NCBI GenBank assembly: GCA_977006965.1
Contig: OZ345374.1
Location: 496,001 to 560,000 of the forward strand
DNA: 64,000 nucleotides
Direction of reading: 5' to 3'
Origin: Phymatolithon calcareum
Lineage: Eukaryota; Rhodophyta; Florideophyceae; Hapalidiales
Shown: positions 32,240-43,023 of the stretch, piece after piece
How positions within the stretch are numbered: the first letter of the stretch is position 1
How the letters are laid out: each line of letters starts with the position of its first letter
Position numbers and translations under genes: made by a program
The notes under the pieces: model-generated
What the model was told of the DNA's origin: nothing
Database searches by the model: none
Seen by the model: only the letters and a program-made list of their open reading frames with translations

Positions 32240-33145
32240 GTTTGTCCCTGCTAATGTCGGGGGTGCTGGGGTTTGCCTAGCGCGCGGGAATGAATCGGTG
32301 AAGGAACTGGCGCTGACTGCTGGAGCATTTGGATCTTTATACAACGCGGAGGTCTTTATTGCAGAGAATGTCTACCAAGAAAGGCTGAAGCTCCCCTTTG
32401 CACCTGGAAGCATGATAGCATGGTTCATTGTCGGTAGGAGCTGCATCGATGCTATTGACGGACAACCGCGAAGGTATGGGGAAAAGATATGAAACTTTGG
32501 GGCTTTATGGAGCAACTGATGTCGAGCGAGATTTTCGTTGAAGGCATTTGGATTCCATGTCACTGCGGAATCCCAAGAAATGATGGTACGGACAAATTTG
32601 AAAGTTTCGGTATTGCGTTGGATTGTGAAAAAGCTCTCTGACACTCGAAGCAGCGAGATCAATCATCAGGCCGTTTTTATGAGCCGAACCTGCCATTTCG
32701 ACACTGCCCCGAGAGCTGCCCATATGGCACAGATCATCAGAGGTGATCGTACACCAACTGATTGGAGACTGTACCTCCATGGTGGCCGTCTTCAGGCATG
32801 GATTCAACAGGGACACAATTTCGAGCGACCCATAATAATAATGAGTGCTTATTCCCCTATGGGGCTAGCAAGCAGTGCTTTTTATTTTTCCTCTACTTAG
32901 ATTACGGCAGGGCGTTAATCCTGCTAACTAATTGTAAGCGCGCTTCTTCTCTGCCTGTCGCTCGTCATTAGACGATTCCACCCGAAGCAACTGCGGTGGT
33001 TCCACGATTTCGCGAGTCCACGTGGACGACCAAAATGTTGGACTTCGAGCGACCCAGTGTGCAAAGCCTGTAGTTCTAGTTGCAACGAAATTGCCGAGCT
33101 CCTGATTTTATGTTGTAGTGAACGTTCCGTCTCCAGAACTACATA
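32240..33145 (+). pseudogene. Eroded LINE 3' fragment with RNase H remnant
   Basis: Plus-strand remnant homologous to the LINE tail at 14.6-15.7 kb. VGGAGVCLARGNESVKEL and GAFGSLYNAEVFIA match the RNase H start and catalytic Glu region. AWFIVGRSCIDAIDGQPRRY matches RWFTDSKSCIDALNGHPRMF but with the catalytic Asp lost. After frame changes come IPCHCGIPRND (IPSHCGVPKNE), LLTNCKRASSLPVARH (QLITNCCPIVASFHHGH), and SDPVCKACSSSCNEIAELLI followed by CCSERSVSR, matching the CCHC tail. Stops and frameshifts throughout. It shows that this LINE family has been in the genome long enough to decay. Confidence 0.85.
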
Positions 33146-33149
33146 TATG

Positions 33150-35087
33150 TCGCAAAATCGTTATAAGTGATGAGGTGGCAATCGAGAAGACTTGAGAAAG
33201 GAAACATGATGAATGCTGGTAATCATCGAAATGAAATTCAGAAGCGAAAGGAAGCCATTGACTCCGCAGCACGAGCGCTTTCCTATAGTTACACGAAACT
33301 GTATCCCAGCGATTCGCAAGACAACCATACGGTTTCTTACGTGCTTTTCCTTATTGCACCGAATTTACCACTTGCGGGCAAAATCAGTACCAACTGTAGG
33401 GTACGGAATTGGAGCACCACGTAAGCTTGGGCGATATTATGATTTCCTTGTGCTCTTCACACAACACTATAATAGCCGCCGAACTCATCCATCGATGGAG
33501 TTCGGCAAGCAAGTAAGGAAACAAACATCGCAGTTTGCTTCACAACGATACCGAGTGATAACGTCCTTGACCTTAGACCTCGACGAGAACATACCGGCTC
33601 CAGAATTGCTCATCGCGAGTAACCCCAGTCGTGTCTTCAAGATTGAGCCGACTCCAAAGTTTCTCATTGCGAGTAACCCTAGCCGGTCTCCATAACAAGC
33701 ACGAAACTGAAATTTCGCGACAATATATGGGTAGGGTGGGTACTAAACCCGTAGAGGAGCTATGCCGTGAGAGACCCCTAGCCATACTCAATTTCTGAAC
33801 ATTGAGAATAACAGCTTTAGGAGCTCACCTTCTGTGTGAGAAATCTATCCGCGATAACGAAAGAAAAGGTCTTGTGTGCGAAGCTGGGGGAAAACCCTAC
33901 CTCTCAGTTTTTGCAGTTATTAATCTAGAGAGCGAAGCACACTCCTCGGTCCACCTGCAATCGAGGGAAGTCCGATCCGAAAATCTCTTCTCCTTTGGCT
34001 TGAAAGAATGTAATCAACCATGAGCTGATAACGCCTACCCAAGTAAGGGATAATGAAACAGGCCGGCTACTGGTAATAAAGTTATATATTCACGTCTGAT
34101 TATTGATCAGACGCATCGTGCATAGCCGTAATCGACGTAGACGTGGTTAGGATTGGGATAATTGAGCTATTGACAGAGTCACCGCGGTCCTGACTTGCCG
34201 GCAAAGATCGACACAAATAGCACGACCCTTACCTCTTCTACTCCTACTTCCTTACAATTAGTACCGCCTTACTGCATTACTTACCAAATACTAATTGCAA
34301 TAAGCAGGAGAGGTGGTGCTTGTGGTTAATATGCATACCTTAGTACAGAGTTGAGTTGTACTCCGAAAGGGGAATATAGAATGTAGATCAGGCTTGGCTT
34401 CAAAATCTGCAAAAACAGGAGTACTTCCCCTTTTTTCTTTTTGGCAGAAAAGTACCTCCCCTTCATGCTCCTTGGCACCGATGTCTAGACTGAGAGTCCT
34501 TTTAAAAAATATTGTATTTTTTGTCTTCTGCGAAACGGAGCACTGACGTGACATCGCGGTAGAAATGCAGAGCGCGAATACTACAGTGCTTCGAACGATT
34601 TCCGAATACTTTTTGAGACTGTAACAGAGTCTAGTGAATGCGGTTTGGAGCGGTGCTAACACAGCGACGTATTAGTCCCGTATACAAGAATACAGCAGAG
34701 CAATGCTTTCCAATAAGTTACTGTACTGAAGCGAGTCGCGTTTCACTTCCTCAAAGCATCAGTCGATTTCCGGTTTGTAGAACCCGTTATCAATGTCTAC
34801 AAGCTTCTGCAAGAAGGCTTCAGGACCTCACCGTGAAATCGACCATGTTCTCTGGTACTCTGCAATCCAGATATAAAGGGCAAAATCGTTGTTATATATT
34901 CTTCAGTTATTGCAAAATTTGCTATTGGGATAGAGCACATACGATACAAAGAAGGTAAACAATTTGGCGAGTACAAACAAAAAGAGAGCGAAAACGTCCG
35001 AACGATTGTGAACGCATCCTGAAGCTCACCAGATCTGCCGTCGGAGCACCCAAAAACCTCAGCAAAGTCGGAGCTCCCGGAATTCCG
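33150..35087. other. Gene-poor spacer with a small in-frame tandem repeat
   Basis: A 160-codon ORF (33213-33695) ends in a 54-bp tandem repeat (units from 33609 and 33663) giving LLIASNPSR and FLIASNPSR. No domain recognised. An 8-bp-arm hairpin CGTCTGAT/ATCAGACG lies at 34093-34113. Otherwise nothing identified. Confidence 0.4.
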
Positions 35088-35753
35088 TTAGAGCCCCTGC
35101 AAAGCGCCAAAAATAATTGCAAAGACTGCCGAGCCCGCAGCATTCGTAGCAATGATCTGCTGATTATATCGCCAGTGACCGCGCACACTGATGAGGGTAA
35201 GGACACCGCCGGTGAATGCGCCAGCAATTCCGGCATTTAGAATATCATTCCTTCTTCTGACTCGTGCGAGTCCGCAGCGGCTCGCGCTGTAGAGCGCCGT
35301 CCAGGACGCGAAGCCTGCCGCATTACGGATTGCGCTATGACCGGCATACGTAATTGCGGCGGAGCCCCGATAGCCACTTTGCACAGCGTTGGAGGCGCCC
35401 ATGACGCCGCCAAACGCCGCACCGACAACACCACCGCGCACCCCACTAGATATACCCACAGCGAGACAATTCGGATTATATACGCGGTGGTATACTTGCG
35501 CTGTGTGCTGCACGACGGGTGCGTTTCCGGAATCATCAATTGGATAGAGGTCGGGGTCCGCAGGATGAATTAGCGAGAAATCGGATCGGGATGATGCGAT
35601 GTTGTCGAACGCATGACGGAGCACGGGATTTGAAACTTTCAGTGTGGGTGCGGCATCTTCGTCGTGGGTTTGAGGCATTGGTGATGGGAAGAGCGCGGGG
35701 AAGTGAAAACCCTGCCTGCATGACTTGCAGGTTGCCGACGGATCTCGCCCCAT
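35088..35753 (-). CDS. Tim17/Tim22/Tim23-family membrane protein
   Basis: 221 codons from ATG at 35753. A second ATG 25 codons in (35678, MPQTHDEDAAPTL) is equally plausible. The N-terminal ~90 residues are hydrophilic. From about residue 97 the Tim17-family pattern appears: SGVRGGVVGAAFGGVMGASN, then GFASWTALYSASRCGLARVR, RRRNDILNAGIAGAFTGGVL and a last hydrophobic helix, giving four glycine-rich membrane segments. The family comprises inner-membrane import channels (Tim17, Tim22, Tim23), plastid OEP16/HP20/30 and peroxisomal PMP24. The (R)xxNDxxNAxxAGxxTG loop is typical. Mitochondrial or plastid location cannot be decided from the sequence. No introns. Confidence 0.85.
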   Translation of the reverse strand: MGRDPSATCKSCRQGFHFPALFPSPMPQTHDEDAAPTLKVSNPVLRHAFDNIASSRSDFSLIHPADPDLYPIDDSGNAPVVQHTAQVYHRVYNPNCLAVGISSGVRGGVVGAAFGGVMGASNAVQSGYRGSAAITYAGHSAIRNAAGFASWTALYSASRCGLARVRRRNDILNAGIAGAFTGGVLTLISVRGHWRYNQQIIATNAAGSAVFAIIFGALQGL

Positions 35754-36831
35754 TTTCTTGCGAGGAGTCTGTTAAATGGATCCTGTTCCGTGCCACAGGC
35801 TTGCTTTTAATTGCCGATGTATTACTTAGTCAAAACGCGGGCGAGATCGATAGAGAGCTCGCGGTACGTGCGACAACAAGCTCGACACCGCGATCCGCCG
35901 ACACTACAATTGGAATAAGTTAGGATGGGGCGGGGACACAAGAAGACAAACCCCCACGCTCTACGAAGTATGATTCCAAACTATGCACTATCTAGTGAGC
36001 TATGGGCTGCTAAACTGAAGTCGTCAGCACAGTTGCATTGCAACTTTCAAAAAATATGGGTGCTTGCGGGATCAATGTCATCATAAACCAATGAAGCTCA
36101 GCTGTAAGAGCGTCAGCTCAATGAGTGTCAGCAAAACGCTTGTCATCGGATAACATCTGACGTAATGCGGTGATTCCATACGACCAGGGGAACCCATAAC
36201 ACTCCCCTGATACGACGATATCAAATTATGACAGGGAGGGCGCTCTTGTTCATGGAAGAGACGTGGTCTTCCAGTGAGAAAATCAGATGCAAAAGGCTAT
36301 GGTGCACAATTTGTCTTTCTTAGGCCAATCACCCATATTGCAGACGTGACCCGAACTCTTTACCACATGATTCGTTGAAGAGTCTGACTTTATTCTGAAT
36401 GTTTCTGTTCAGCCAATTAAAGGGTAGAACCGCGAAGTTGTGAATGCACTGGTAAGGAAGTTCTGCTCGAGGTAACGCCCCAGTTATACGGTTCACTACT
36501 AAAGAGAGAGGAGGGAGTGGCAGAAAATACAGCGTAGGCGGCGCTCCAAAAGACTTTTCTTCAGAACTATGCGACGTAATGAAATATATACAAATATGCC
36601 GGCTTCTTCACGGGAAAACCAAAAGTGGGCGAGTGGAACGAAGCGTGCGCCCCTCTCAAGGAAACAGCGCTTGCCTCCATAAAACTTAATCCAAAAAAAT
36701 CCGCTCTTCAAGACACCGCAGCTCAAAGAAAGCATTGTCTCGCCACGCCCGGAGAAAGAATATATATTGCGCATAAAAGTTCCCGTCTGTACTATATACA
36801 ATCTTAGACGTGAATGCCGCCAAGCGCAAAA
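35754..36831. other. Spacer between the Tim17-family and SAPS genes
   Basis: About 1 kb with no supportable gene; ORFs below 100 codons only. Confidence 0.4.
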
Positions 36832-39800
36832 TTAGTCAAATGGGTCAGACCCAAAGCTGTCCATCGTCTCTCCCACTGGTGTCGACCGGACCAGCCCCGA
36901 CTGCGAGATGCTCTTTCGCAGTCCACCGCCGCTCTGGTCGGTTAAACTTTGCCCGGTCTCATTTTGTCTTGCCCGGACAAATCCAACCATGTCAAAAAGC
37001 GACAGACCAAAATCGTTCCCATTATCATCGTCGAGACCGTTGCAATCGAAGATGTCTGCAAAGTGTGAACGCGCTCGGGGTGCCGCCGGTTCAGTGAACC
37101 CGAAGCGATGAGCGCTGATGGACCTTACCAAATGCACCCCGTTTTGACTCGAGCACCAAGGATTGCCTCCTTCATCTGTCACACTCCCACTGCGTCGTAA
37201 CGAGCCCAAGGACCCAACCGAGCCTCTGAATCCACAGTTCCGTCCGCCGGGTCCGTTACGGCTCGGACGTTCACCGCCCAACGGTCGTTTTTCATCCGTG
37301 ACAATACCTTGCAAGTTATCCGCAAAGAATCTGTTGAAAGAGTCCATCAAGGAATCGCCGATGAGTTCGCGTGCAATACCGCGCTCACCCGGCGTTGTGT
37401 TTGCATGGCAATAAGCAATCCAATGCTGCACGCAACATGCAATGTGCACGATTGCCGAGAGAAAAGGAGTACGCTGCACTTCTTTTGGTTCATTCCATCG
37501 CTCACTTCCGTGCTCTTTTCTCCATGTTCGAATTACTTTTTCTGTTAACCGTGAGTTCACTAGCCAGTGACGTCGAGATGCAAAGCTTGCCGTGTCTGCT
37601 AGGAGCGCGGTTTCAACCGCACGCACCACGGTGGCATGGATCATTGAATGCTTCGGATGCAGCAACAGCATCTTAAAAGCAACTTCACCGAACCGAAGTT
37701 GGTCCAACATCTTGAAAATTTCCGGTGAACACACTCGCTGACAAGTCGCCATGAACTCCAACACATGCATTCGAATTCGAGCAGACACTTCAATTTTCTG
37801 TTCATCAAGAAAACGACCAGTTGCAATAAGTGTCAATGGGACAAGCCGTGACATGATTTCTTTTGTGATTGCATCTACCGCAAGCGGAGGTGGTTGTCCG
37901 GCAACACTTGCAACGCGTTTCCCACTGTCCACTTCCGCGGCCTTCAACATTTCCGTCACAAGATTCATCGACGTAATCAGGAAGTTGACAACATTTCCTT
38001 GGGTTTTCGAATAGACATTTATGCCGGCATCAAGAATTTGACCAAGCGTCTTAGTTGTTGACGGGCTGTCAAATGCATTGAGATATATGCACGCCAAAGA
38101 GCGAGTATCGATTCGAACAACACGCACCGTCAGTTCAATAATGCTTTTGTAGATCTCCGCACTATTGTACGCAACCTGCTCTGCACTGAACACAACATTC
38201 ATGCTGTCTTCGCCAGAGTTGGAAAACCCAGTCGGGATATTTAAACCGTCCATGGATGAATCCGGGGTTCTGGTATCACGCATAAGAACACTTGAAGAAT
38301 ATGCCTCTACGGCACGGTCGGCTGCTTCTGAATAAGCAGTGGCAAGCAGGTGAAAGCATTGAGCTTTCGCCAACAATTGGAGCGCCACATCAAGCGCCGG
38401 GTCGAAAGTTGCTGCTGCAGGATCCATATTGCCTACAGCGTCGACGCATCGGCTTGGAAGAATAGACGACATCAATTCCACAATGGGGCCCATATGCAAC
38501 TGGCGCACAAGGGCGGGCAAAAAGGTCGGTCGCGCTTCGAGTCGGTCCAAGAGTGGCTCCGGGCTGTACTCCAAGTACGTCACCAAGACATTGACGGTAT
38601 GCGCCACGACAACTGGATGTGTTTGGGGCTTACCTTTCGGAATGTCCAGAATGTTCAAAATTTTGTCGAGTAGCGCAGGATAAGCCAGACATGCGTCCGC
38701 CAATTTTGGTCCGGCAAGAATACTTCCCACCACGTAAGGGTAGCGGAACTGCTTCAGCGCTTCAAACGTCGGACGCGGGGCTGATGGCACGGAAACATCT
38801 TGCATGAGCTCAACAAGAGCCATGAGAATTTTTGGCTCCGCAAGAGCCGTGAACAATCGCTCGTTCACCGGTAGCGGAATCTTGTCCTTAAGGACATCCA
38901 GAAGGTCCAGCAATTGTCGAACATGGTCGTATACCTCATTTTCCGAAAGCAGGGACAACTTGAGTGCTGAAAACGAATGCAAAGCATCGCTAAACTCGGC
39001 AGCAGAAACAGGTTGCACCGTTCGCGGCTGAACTGATGACGGCCGACTGTTTGTGTGTGATGTCTCCTCTCTGAATGCGAGAGCGTGTGGGCTGTCAGGT
39101 GACGACAGCGCCTTGTTAGTAGCAAGGGTGCTCGACGATGATTGTTGAGCAATGTTAGTGGGCACTGGTACCATATCCGGGAAATTATCCGCAAGAAATG
39201 ACGGCATTTCGGACGGAGGTGGAGAAAGTGCTTCGGCGTGAATGGCCTGCTCCAATTGTTCACAGTTAGTATGGTCGTCCGGATTGAGCAAAAAGCTTTT
39301 TTCGATATCCGAAGTCGACGAAGTTGAAGTCACCGATGAGGAAAACGAAGTAGAAGAGAATGACGAAGAAGAAGCACGCGAATTTCCCGCCGAGTCATTG
39401 ACAATCAACGAAGCGCAAGTTCCCGGAACAGATTGACCACCAATTGTAGGTCCAACGCGGGACATACAGCCAAACCGGTTATTATCGTTGGACGAAACAC
39501 GAAGAATAGCGCTGGGATCGATATTGGAAATGTCGCATTGGTCTTCATCCAACGACGTGAGGTTTGGACGCCAGGTCTTTCCGTCGAGCGTGCTCGGAAT
39601 CGAACGCCTGATACTATGAAGATGGTCCCTGGAAGCGTCTTCGTTGGCCTGTGGGCCGCACTGCATGCCTAGGAATGAATGCGGGTGAGAATGTTCGCGA
39701 TGTGGTCGATCATGGTGCGCATGAACAAGTCGATGTGGCGGTGATGAAGGCGGCGCGTTATCTCCTTGAGTGTCACAAACGAATGTAGCGGGAATTTGCG

Positions 39801-39912
39801 GGAGTCGGGAATGCTTGGATGTTGTGTCGCGGACGGGTGCTACGGATGTCGGTGAAGAGAGTATAGTGTCGGCGTCGGAGTTGCTGAGTAATGTTGCGGG
39901 GAGGTTGTCCAT
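36832..39912 (-). CDS. SAPS-domain protein, PP6-type phosphatase regulatory subunit
   Basis: 1,026 codons from the ATG of MDNLPATLLSNSDADTI. The frame extends further only to a GTG. Residues 1-300 are Ser/His/Pro-rich with a long serine run. The SAPS (Sit4-associated protein) helical-repeat domain runs from about 310 to 800: KQFRYPYVVGSILAGPKL (family RYPYxAxEIL), then VAHTVNVLVTYLEYSPEPLL, RPTFLPALVRQLHMGPIVEL (family LLKHLxTxxIMDLL), RLVPLTLIATGRFL, and LRFGEVAFKMLLLHPKHS with the following helix ending TALL. The tail is Gly/Ser/Arg-rich. SAPS proteins bind the catalytic subunit of Sit4/PP6 phosphatase and direct it to cell-cycle and growth targets. Intronless despite its length. Confidence 0.88.
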   Translation of the reverse strand: MDNLPATLLSNSDADTILSSPTSVAPVRDTTSKHSRLPQIPATFVCDTQGDNAPPSSPPHRLVHAHHDRPHREHSHPHSFLGMQCGPQANEDASRDHLHSIRRSIPSTLDGKTWRPNLTSLDEDQCDISNIDPSAILRVSSNDNNRFGCMSRVGPTIGGQSVPGTCASLIVNDSAGNSRASSSSFSSTSFSSSVTSTSSTSDIEKSFLLNPDDHTNCEQLEQAIHAEALSPPPSEMPSFLADNFPDMVPVPTNIAQQSSSSTLATNKALSSPDSPHALAFREETSHTNSRPSSVQPRTVQPVSAAEFSDALHSFSALKLSLLSENEVYDHVRQLLDLLDVLKDKIPLPVNERLFTALAEPKILMALVELMQDVSVPSAPRPTFEALKQFRYPYVVGSILAGPKLADACLAYPALLDKILNILDIPKGKPQTHPVVVAHTVNVLVTYLEYSPEPLLDRLEARPTFLPALVRQLHMGPIVELMSSILPSRCVDAVGNMDPAAATFDPALDVALQLLAKAQCFHLLATAYSEAADRAVEAYSSSVLMRDTRTPDSSMDGLNIPTGFSNSGEDSMNVVFSAEQVAYNSAEIYKSIIELTVRVVRIDTRSLACIYLNAFDSPSTTKTLGQILDAGINVYSKTQGNVVNFLITSMNLVTEMLKAAEVDSGKRVASVAGQPPPLAVDAITKEIMSRLVPLTLIATGRFLDEQKIEVSARIRMHVLEFMATCQRVCSPEIFKMLDQLRFGEVAFKMLLLHPKHSMIHATVVRAVETALLADTASFASRRHWLVNSRLTEKVIRTWRKEHGSERWNEPKEVQRTPFLSAIVHIACCVQHWIAYCHANTTPGERGIARELIGDSLMDSFNRFFADNLQGIVTDEKRPLGGERPSRNGPGGRNCGFRGSVGSLGSLRRSGSVTDEGGNPWCSSQNGVHLVRSISAHRFGFTEPAAPRARSHFADIFDCNGLDDDNGNDFGLSLFDMVGFVRARQNETGQSLTDQSGGGLRKSISQSGLVRSTPVGETMDSFGSDPFD

Positions 39913-41661
39913 GTCCTTGCGGGGGAGGCATGGGTGGTAAGGGCGCGCACCCGAGTAGATAGCGTGGAGACACCGTGACGCTGGCACAGGAGACGGTCAG
40001 TGCAGAGGCGAAAAAACGCGCTGCGGCCCGTCGATGCAGCTGTGACGTGTGCAACGTGTGCGGGGCGTGACGCGCGTGTTGCAAATGCACCAATCTGGAG
40101 CGGGCGCTGGAACTGTTGAAAAATTGAAGATTGGAAGCGGCTTTAGCGCGAGCATATTGCGACGTTTTCGCACGCGAGGCGGTCGCGCCACGTTTGGCCA
40201 CGAAGGTTTTTATTGGCAGAGCGGATGCAACTTCCAAAACCCACCAATTTCTGGCCCTAACAGATCACCGCCGAGGCTGTATTTTTTGATACGAAATCAC
40301 AAGCGTTCAAATGCCGCTCGCTTACAGCGGTGATGAAGGACCGTATTTGCTGGAGCTTTACACTCCGCGCAAGTGCATCTTCCACACTTGGCCTGCCTTC
40401 CACTTGGAGGCCTTGACACGCAGTTGGCACAGTGCAGTGCGAGTGGGGCGATGGAGCAGAGATGGGGGTCAACTCTTTCCCAATTGGCTTGCTTTTCAAG
40501 GCCGAGCTATGGGCAAAAATATCTAAGATACTGTACGCTGCGAAGGGTCGGGACACCAGGGAAGATGCCGACTCTATTAGAGAGCCTCGGAGCTAAAAAT
40601 TCCAACAAGTGCGTGCGATTGAGTCGGGAAATATGTGGGAAAAATTGACTTGAGCAGCGATTACAGGAATTGACACACATGGAGCAATGTTGGCAGTGCG
40701 TCGGACCCGCAGAGGTCAATTGCAAAGAGTAGGGTTGTAAATAAGCACGTGGCGTACAGGTTAAGAGGGATGAGCACCCTGTACAGCACAGAACAATGCG
40801 AACTTTCGCAGCGGACAGGTGTTCGGCTGCTCATCAATAACGCGAGCTCGATGGTACTGTAGATAGCCTCATTCGTCGAACGCTGCAATTGCCGATACCA
40901 TCGTGCATGTGTATACACAACTGCACACCCTTCCGTTTTTTAAGTGCTGTGGAGGATTACATGTGACAGACAGTGGTAACTTTAAGAGCACCGGACACCA
41001 CAGAGGTTGCGAACGCGTTAGTCAGGTTGAGGAAGACAGGGTGAACGCTTTTTGTCATTTTAAAACCGGGAGAAACGGCAGAAAAAACTATTCTACTGTA
41101 CCGTATGCGGGAATCCGCACTTAGACAGAGATCGAAAGTGCCAATACCGTAGGATGACATATGATACTGTAGTGTTCCTCAACATCGCTGATTTCTTTTC
41201 TGTAGAGCAATCGAACGTGATCTTCCGCGGGAAGAAGCGATCAAGGGGGGCACCAGTGCATTGCATCAGTTGCTCCAGTACAGCACATATAGTTGGCCAC
41301 CTCTTTGCGCGAGAAAGAGTTGTCTATGAAGCACATACGGCTGCTTCCAAATGGCTAGCCGTTCGTGACGCACACATTGCACCGTGCTGTGTTGCGGGGA
41401 TTCATAAACACTGCAAATTTAAGGAATACAGCACGCACTCTCCCATCACCAACGGATTTTGAAACACATCGATCCGATATGCGTTTCAACTGTATTTTGA
41501 TGCAAGGCTACTTTCATTTAGGGTAAACCCGCACTGAAGGGCAGAGGACGCCGCCAGAGAAAAGCGCGTAACGTCCGTCATCGCTGTGACAAAGGCTTCT
41601 GTCTTGTCTACAGTACTGTACAGTACAGTCGGAAGCACGACTTCGTGTTTGGAAAAGCGGA
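39913..41661. other. Spacer right of the SAPS gene
   Basis: Presumed promoter of the SAPS gene at its left end, then gene-empty sequence with many TACTGTA/TACAGTA heptamers (near 40528, 40854, 41095, 41163, and a run of three near 41612-41626). Confidence 0.45.
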
Positions 41662-41721
41662 AATATTCCTTCTCAAAAAGTGCTACTCGTATACGAGTAG
41701 CACTTTTTGAGAAGGAATATT
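41662..41721. repeat. Perfect 60-bp palindrome, no loop
   Basis: Two 30-bp arms (from AATATTCCTTCTC to TACTCGTA and the exact complement) meet at CGTATACG with no mismatch and no spacer. Confidence 0.97.
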
Positions 41722-41751
41722 GCGAGAAATATGATATATCATATTTCTCGC
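41722..41751. repeat. Perfect 30-bp palindrome abutting the 60-bp one
   Basis: Arms GCGAGAAATATGATA and its complement with no spacer. It starts at the very next base after the preceding palindrome. Confidence 0.97.
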
Positions 41752-41819
41752 GGTGACCCGTCGCTCCAATGGACAGAGCTAGCGTCGAAGGACCATACTT
41801 CAGAACAAAATTTACTGAG

Positions 41820-41853
41820 GTGATGATCACTGGGGATCCCCAGTGATAATCAC
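41820..41853. repeat. 34-bp palindrome, one mismatch
   Basis: Arms GTGATGATCACTGGGGA and TCCCCAGTGATAATCAC, centre GGGGATCCCC, one mismatched pair, 68 bp after the previous palindrome. Confidence 0.93.
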
Positions 41854-42680
41854 TCCAGCGATTAACTAACGCTATTACAATAGCTGCCTCTCCCCCGCGC
41901 CAGGAGGCCCCAGTGCTATCAGAATCATGAACTGCAGCCTAGCTTCAAGACCGTCTCCCAGAACTAGTAGAGTACTACACTGATTCTTAAATTTAGTGTG
42001 TCGTTTTTTGCAAAAGTGTTTCGAAGGCTGTGCTGCTTCGACAGGAAGAAATACAGCGAAATGAAGCTTTATTTATATTTTAATAGACTTATATTCTCAC
42101 TTTTACTTTTTATCGTATGCATACTCTAAAATCGACGCACTAAATTCAAGAACCAGTTCTTCCCGTCCTCTTGGCTTCTCCTGTGCGTGGCGCAATTCTC
42201 TGCCTTTCAGAGCTTGCCCGTGCCAAAAAAGTAATACTTATACTATAGGAGCGAGAAAACATCAATATTATTCTTTCTTATTCGTTTTCTTCAAAAATAG
42301 TTGAACTAGGACGGTACCACCACAGTCCACTGCACTCTGTGTGCACTGCCCCTGTAATATTCCTAGAGACAATACGAAGTACTACTGTGCCACTGTGCAT
42401 TGCAAACTTGTTGCGTTACTATTTGGCCTAGATATCATAGTCCGTTGCTGCATTTAATGCAACTACTGTTTCGTAATGCGCAGAAATTACTCTTTTCGGC
42501 GTACTGTACTTTCAAATTGTTTCCTACCATAATTCCAAGGCCGGCTTTATGCTCTAAGTTGATGGTGGTGCACCATACAATGCTCGGCAGCTGGAGTTGC
42601 CCGACTACTGCAAATGCTAGTAGTAGAGCAGATTTTCTTTAGTAGTTCCGACTCTAATACTGTTGATGGTAGGCGGATGA
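41854..42680. other. Gene-empty spacer
   Basis: AT-rich with no coding signal; one TACTGTA near 42504. Confidence 0.4.
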
Positions 42681-42688
42681 CATTCAGG
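42681..42688. repeat. Left 8-bp target-site duplication of the hAT MITE
   Basis: CATTCAGG, repeated exactly at 43016-43023. Confidence 0.95.
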
Positions 42689-43015
42689 CAAAGCATTGGA
42701 AAAAATAATTGCTATTGTAATTATTTAAATTATTGTTCCAATAATTTATTCCTGAGTCTCGCATATTTATTGTATTTATTGAGATCGTCGTGGTTGCGAC
42801 AATTATTGTATCGGACTCCTCATTTTTTCGATCCGGTTATTCTATCGCGACAGAAAGTAGCAAGAAGGATCCAATAATTCGGGGAATAACCAGTTATTTA
42901 TACCTCGCTGAACTTGAATACAATAATTTATTGCTTCTGCGTTCAACAATAAATTATTTATTCTCGACACTTTTCGAGAAAAGAATAAAAATAAATAAAT
43001 AATTCCAATGCTTTG
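42689..43015 (+). mobile_element. 327-bp MITE derived from the hAT element
   Basis: Same terminal inverted repeats as the element at 15843-16896 (CAAAGCATTGGAA ... TTCCAATGCTTTG) and the same subterminal sequence on both sides, in inverted orientation. The left ~120 bp correspond to the right end of copy 1 and the right ~175 bp to its left end. The interior, including all transposase remnants, is deleted, with a short unrelated joint near 42811-42835. Perfect 8-bp target-site duplication CATTCAGG. A non-autonomous element that would need hAT transposase supplied in trans. Confidence 0.95.
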
Positions 43016-43023
43016 CATTCAGG
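43016..43023. repeat. Right 8-bp target-site duplication of the hAT MITE
   Basis: CATTCAGG, identical to 42681-42688. Confidence 0.95.

Noticed and set aside
39913-39987. GTG-initiated extension of the SAPS protein
   Set aside because: First ATG is at 39912; the upstream 25 codons have no supporting similarity.
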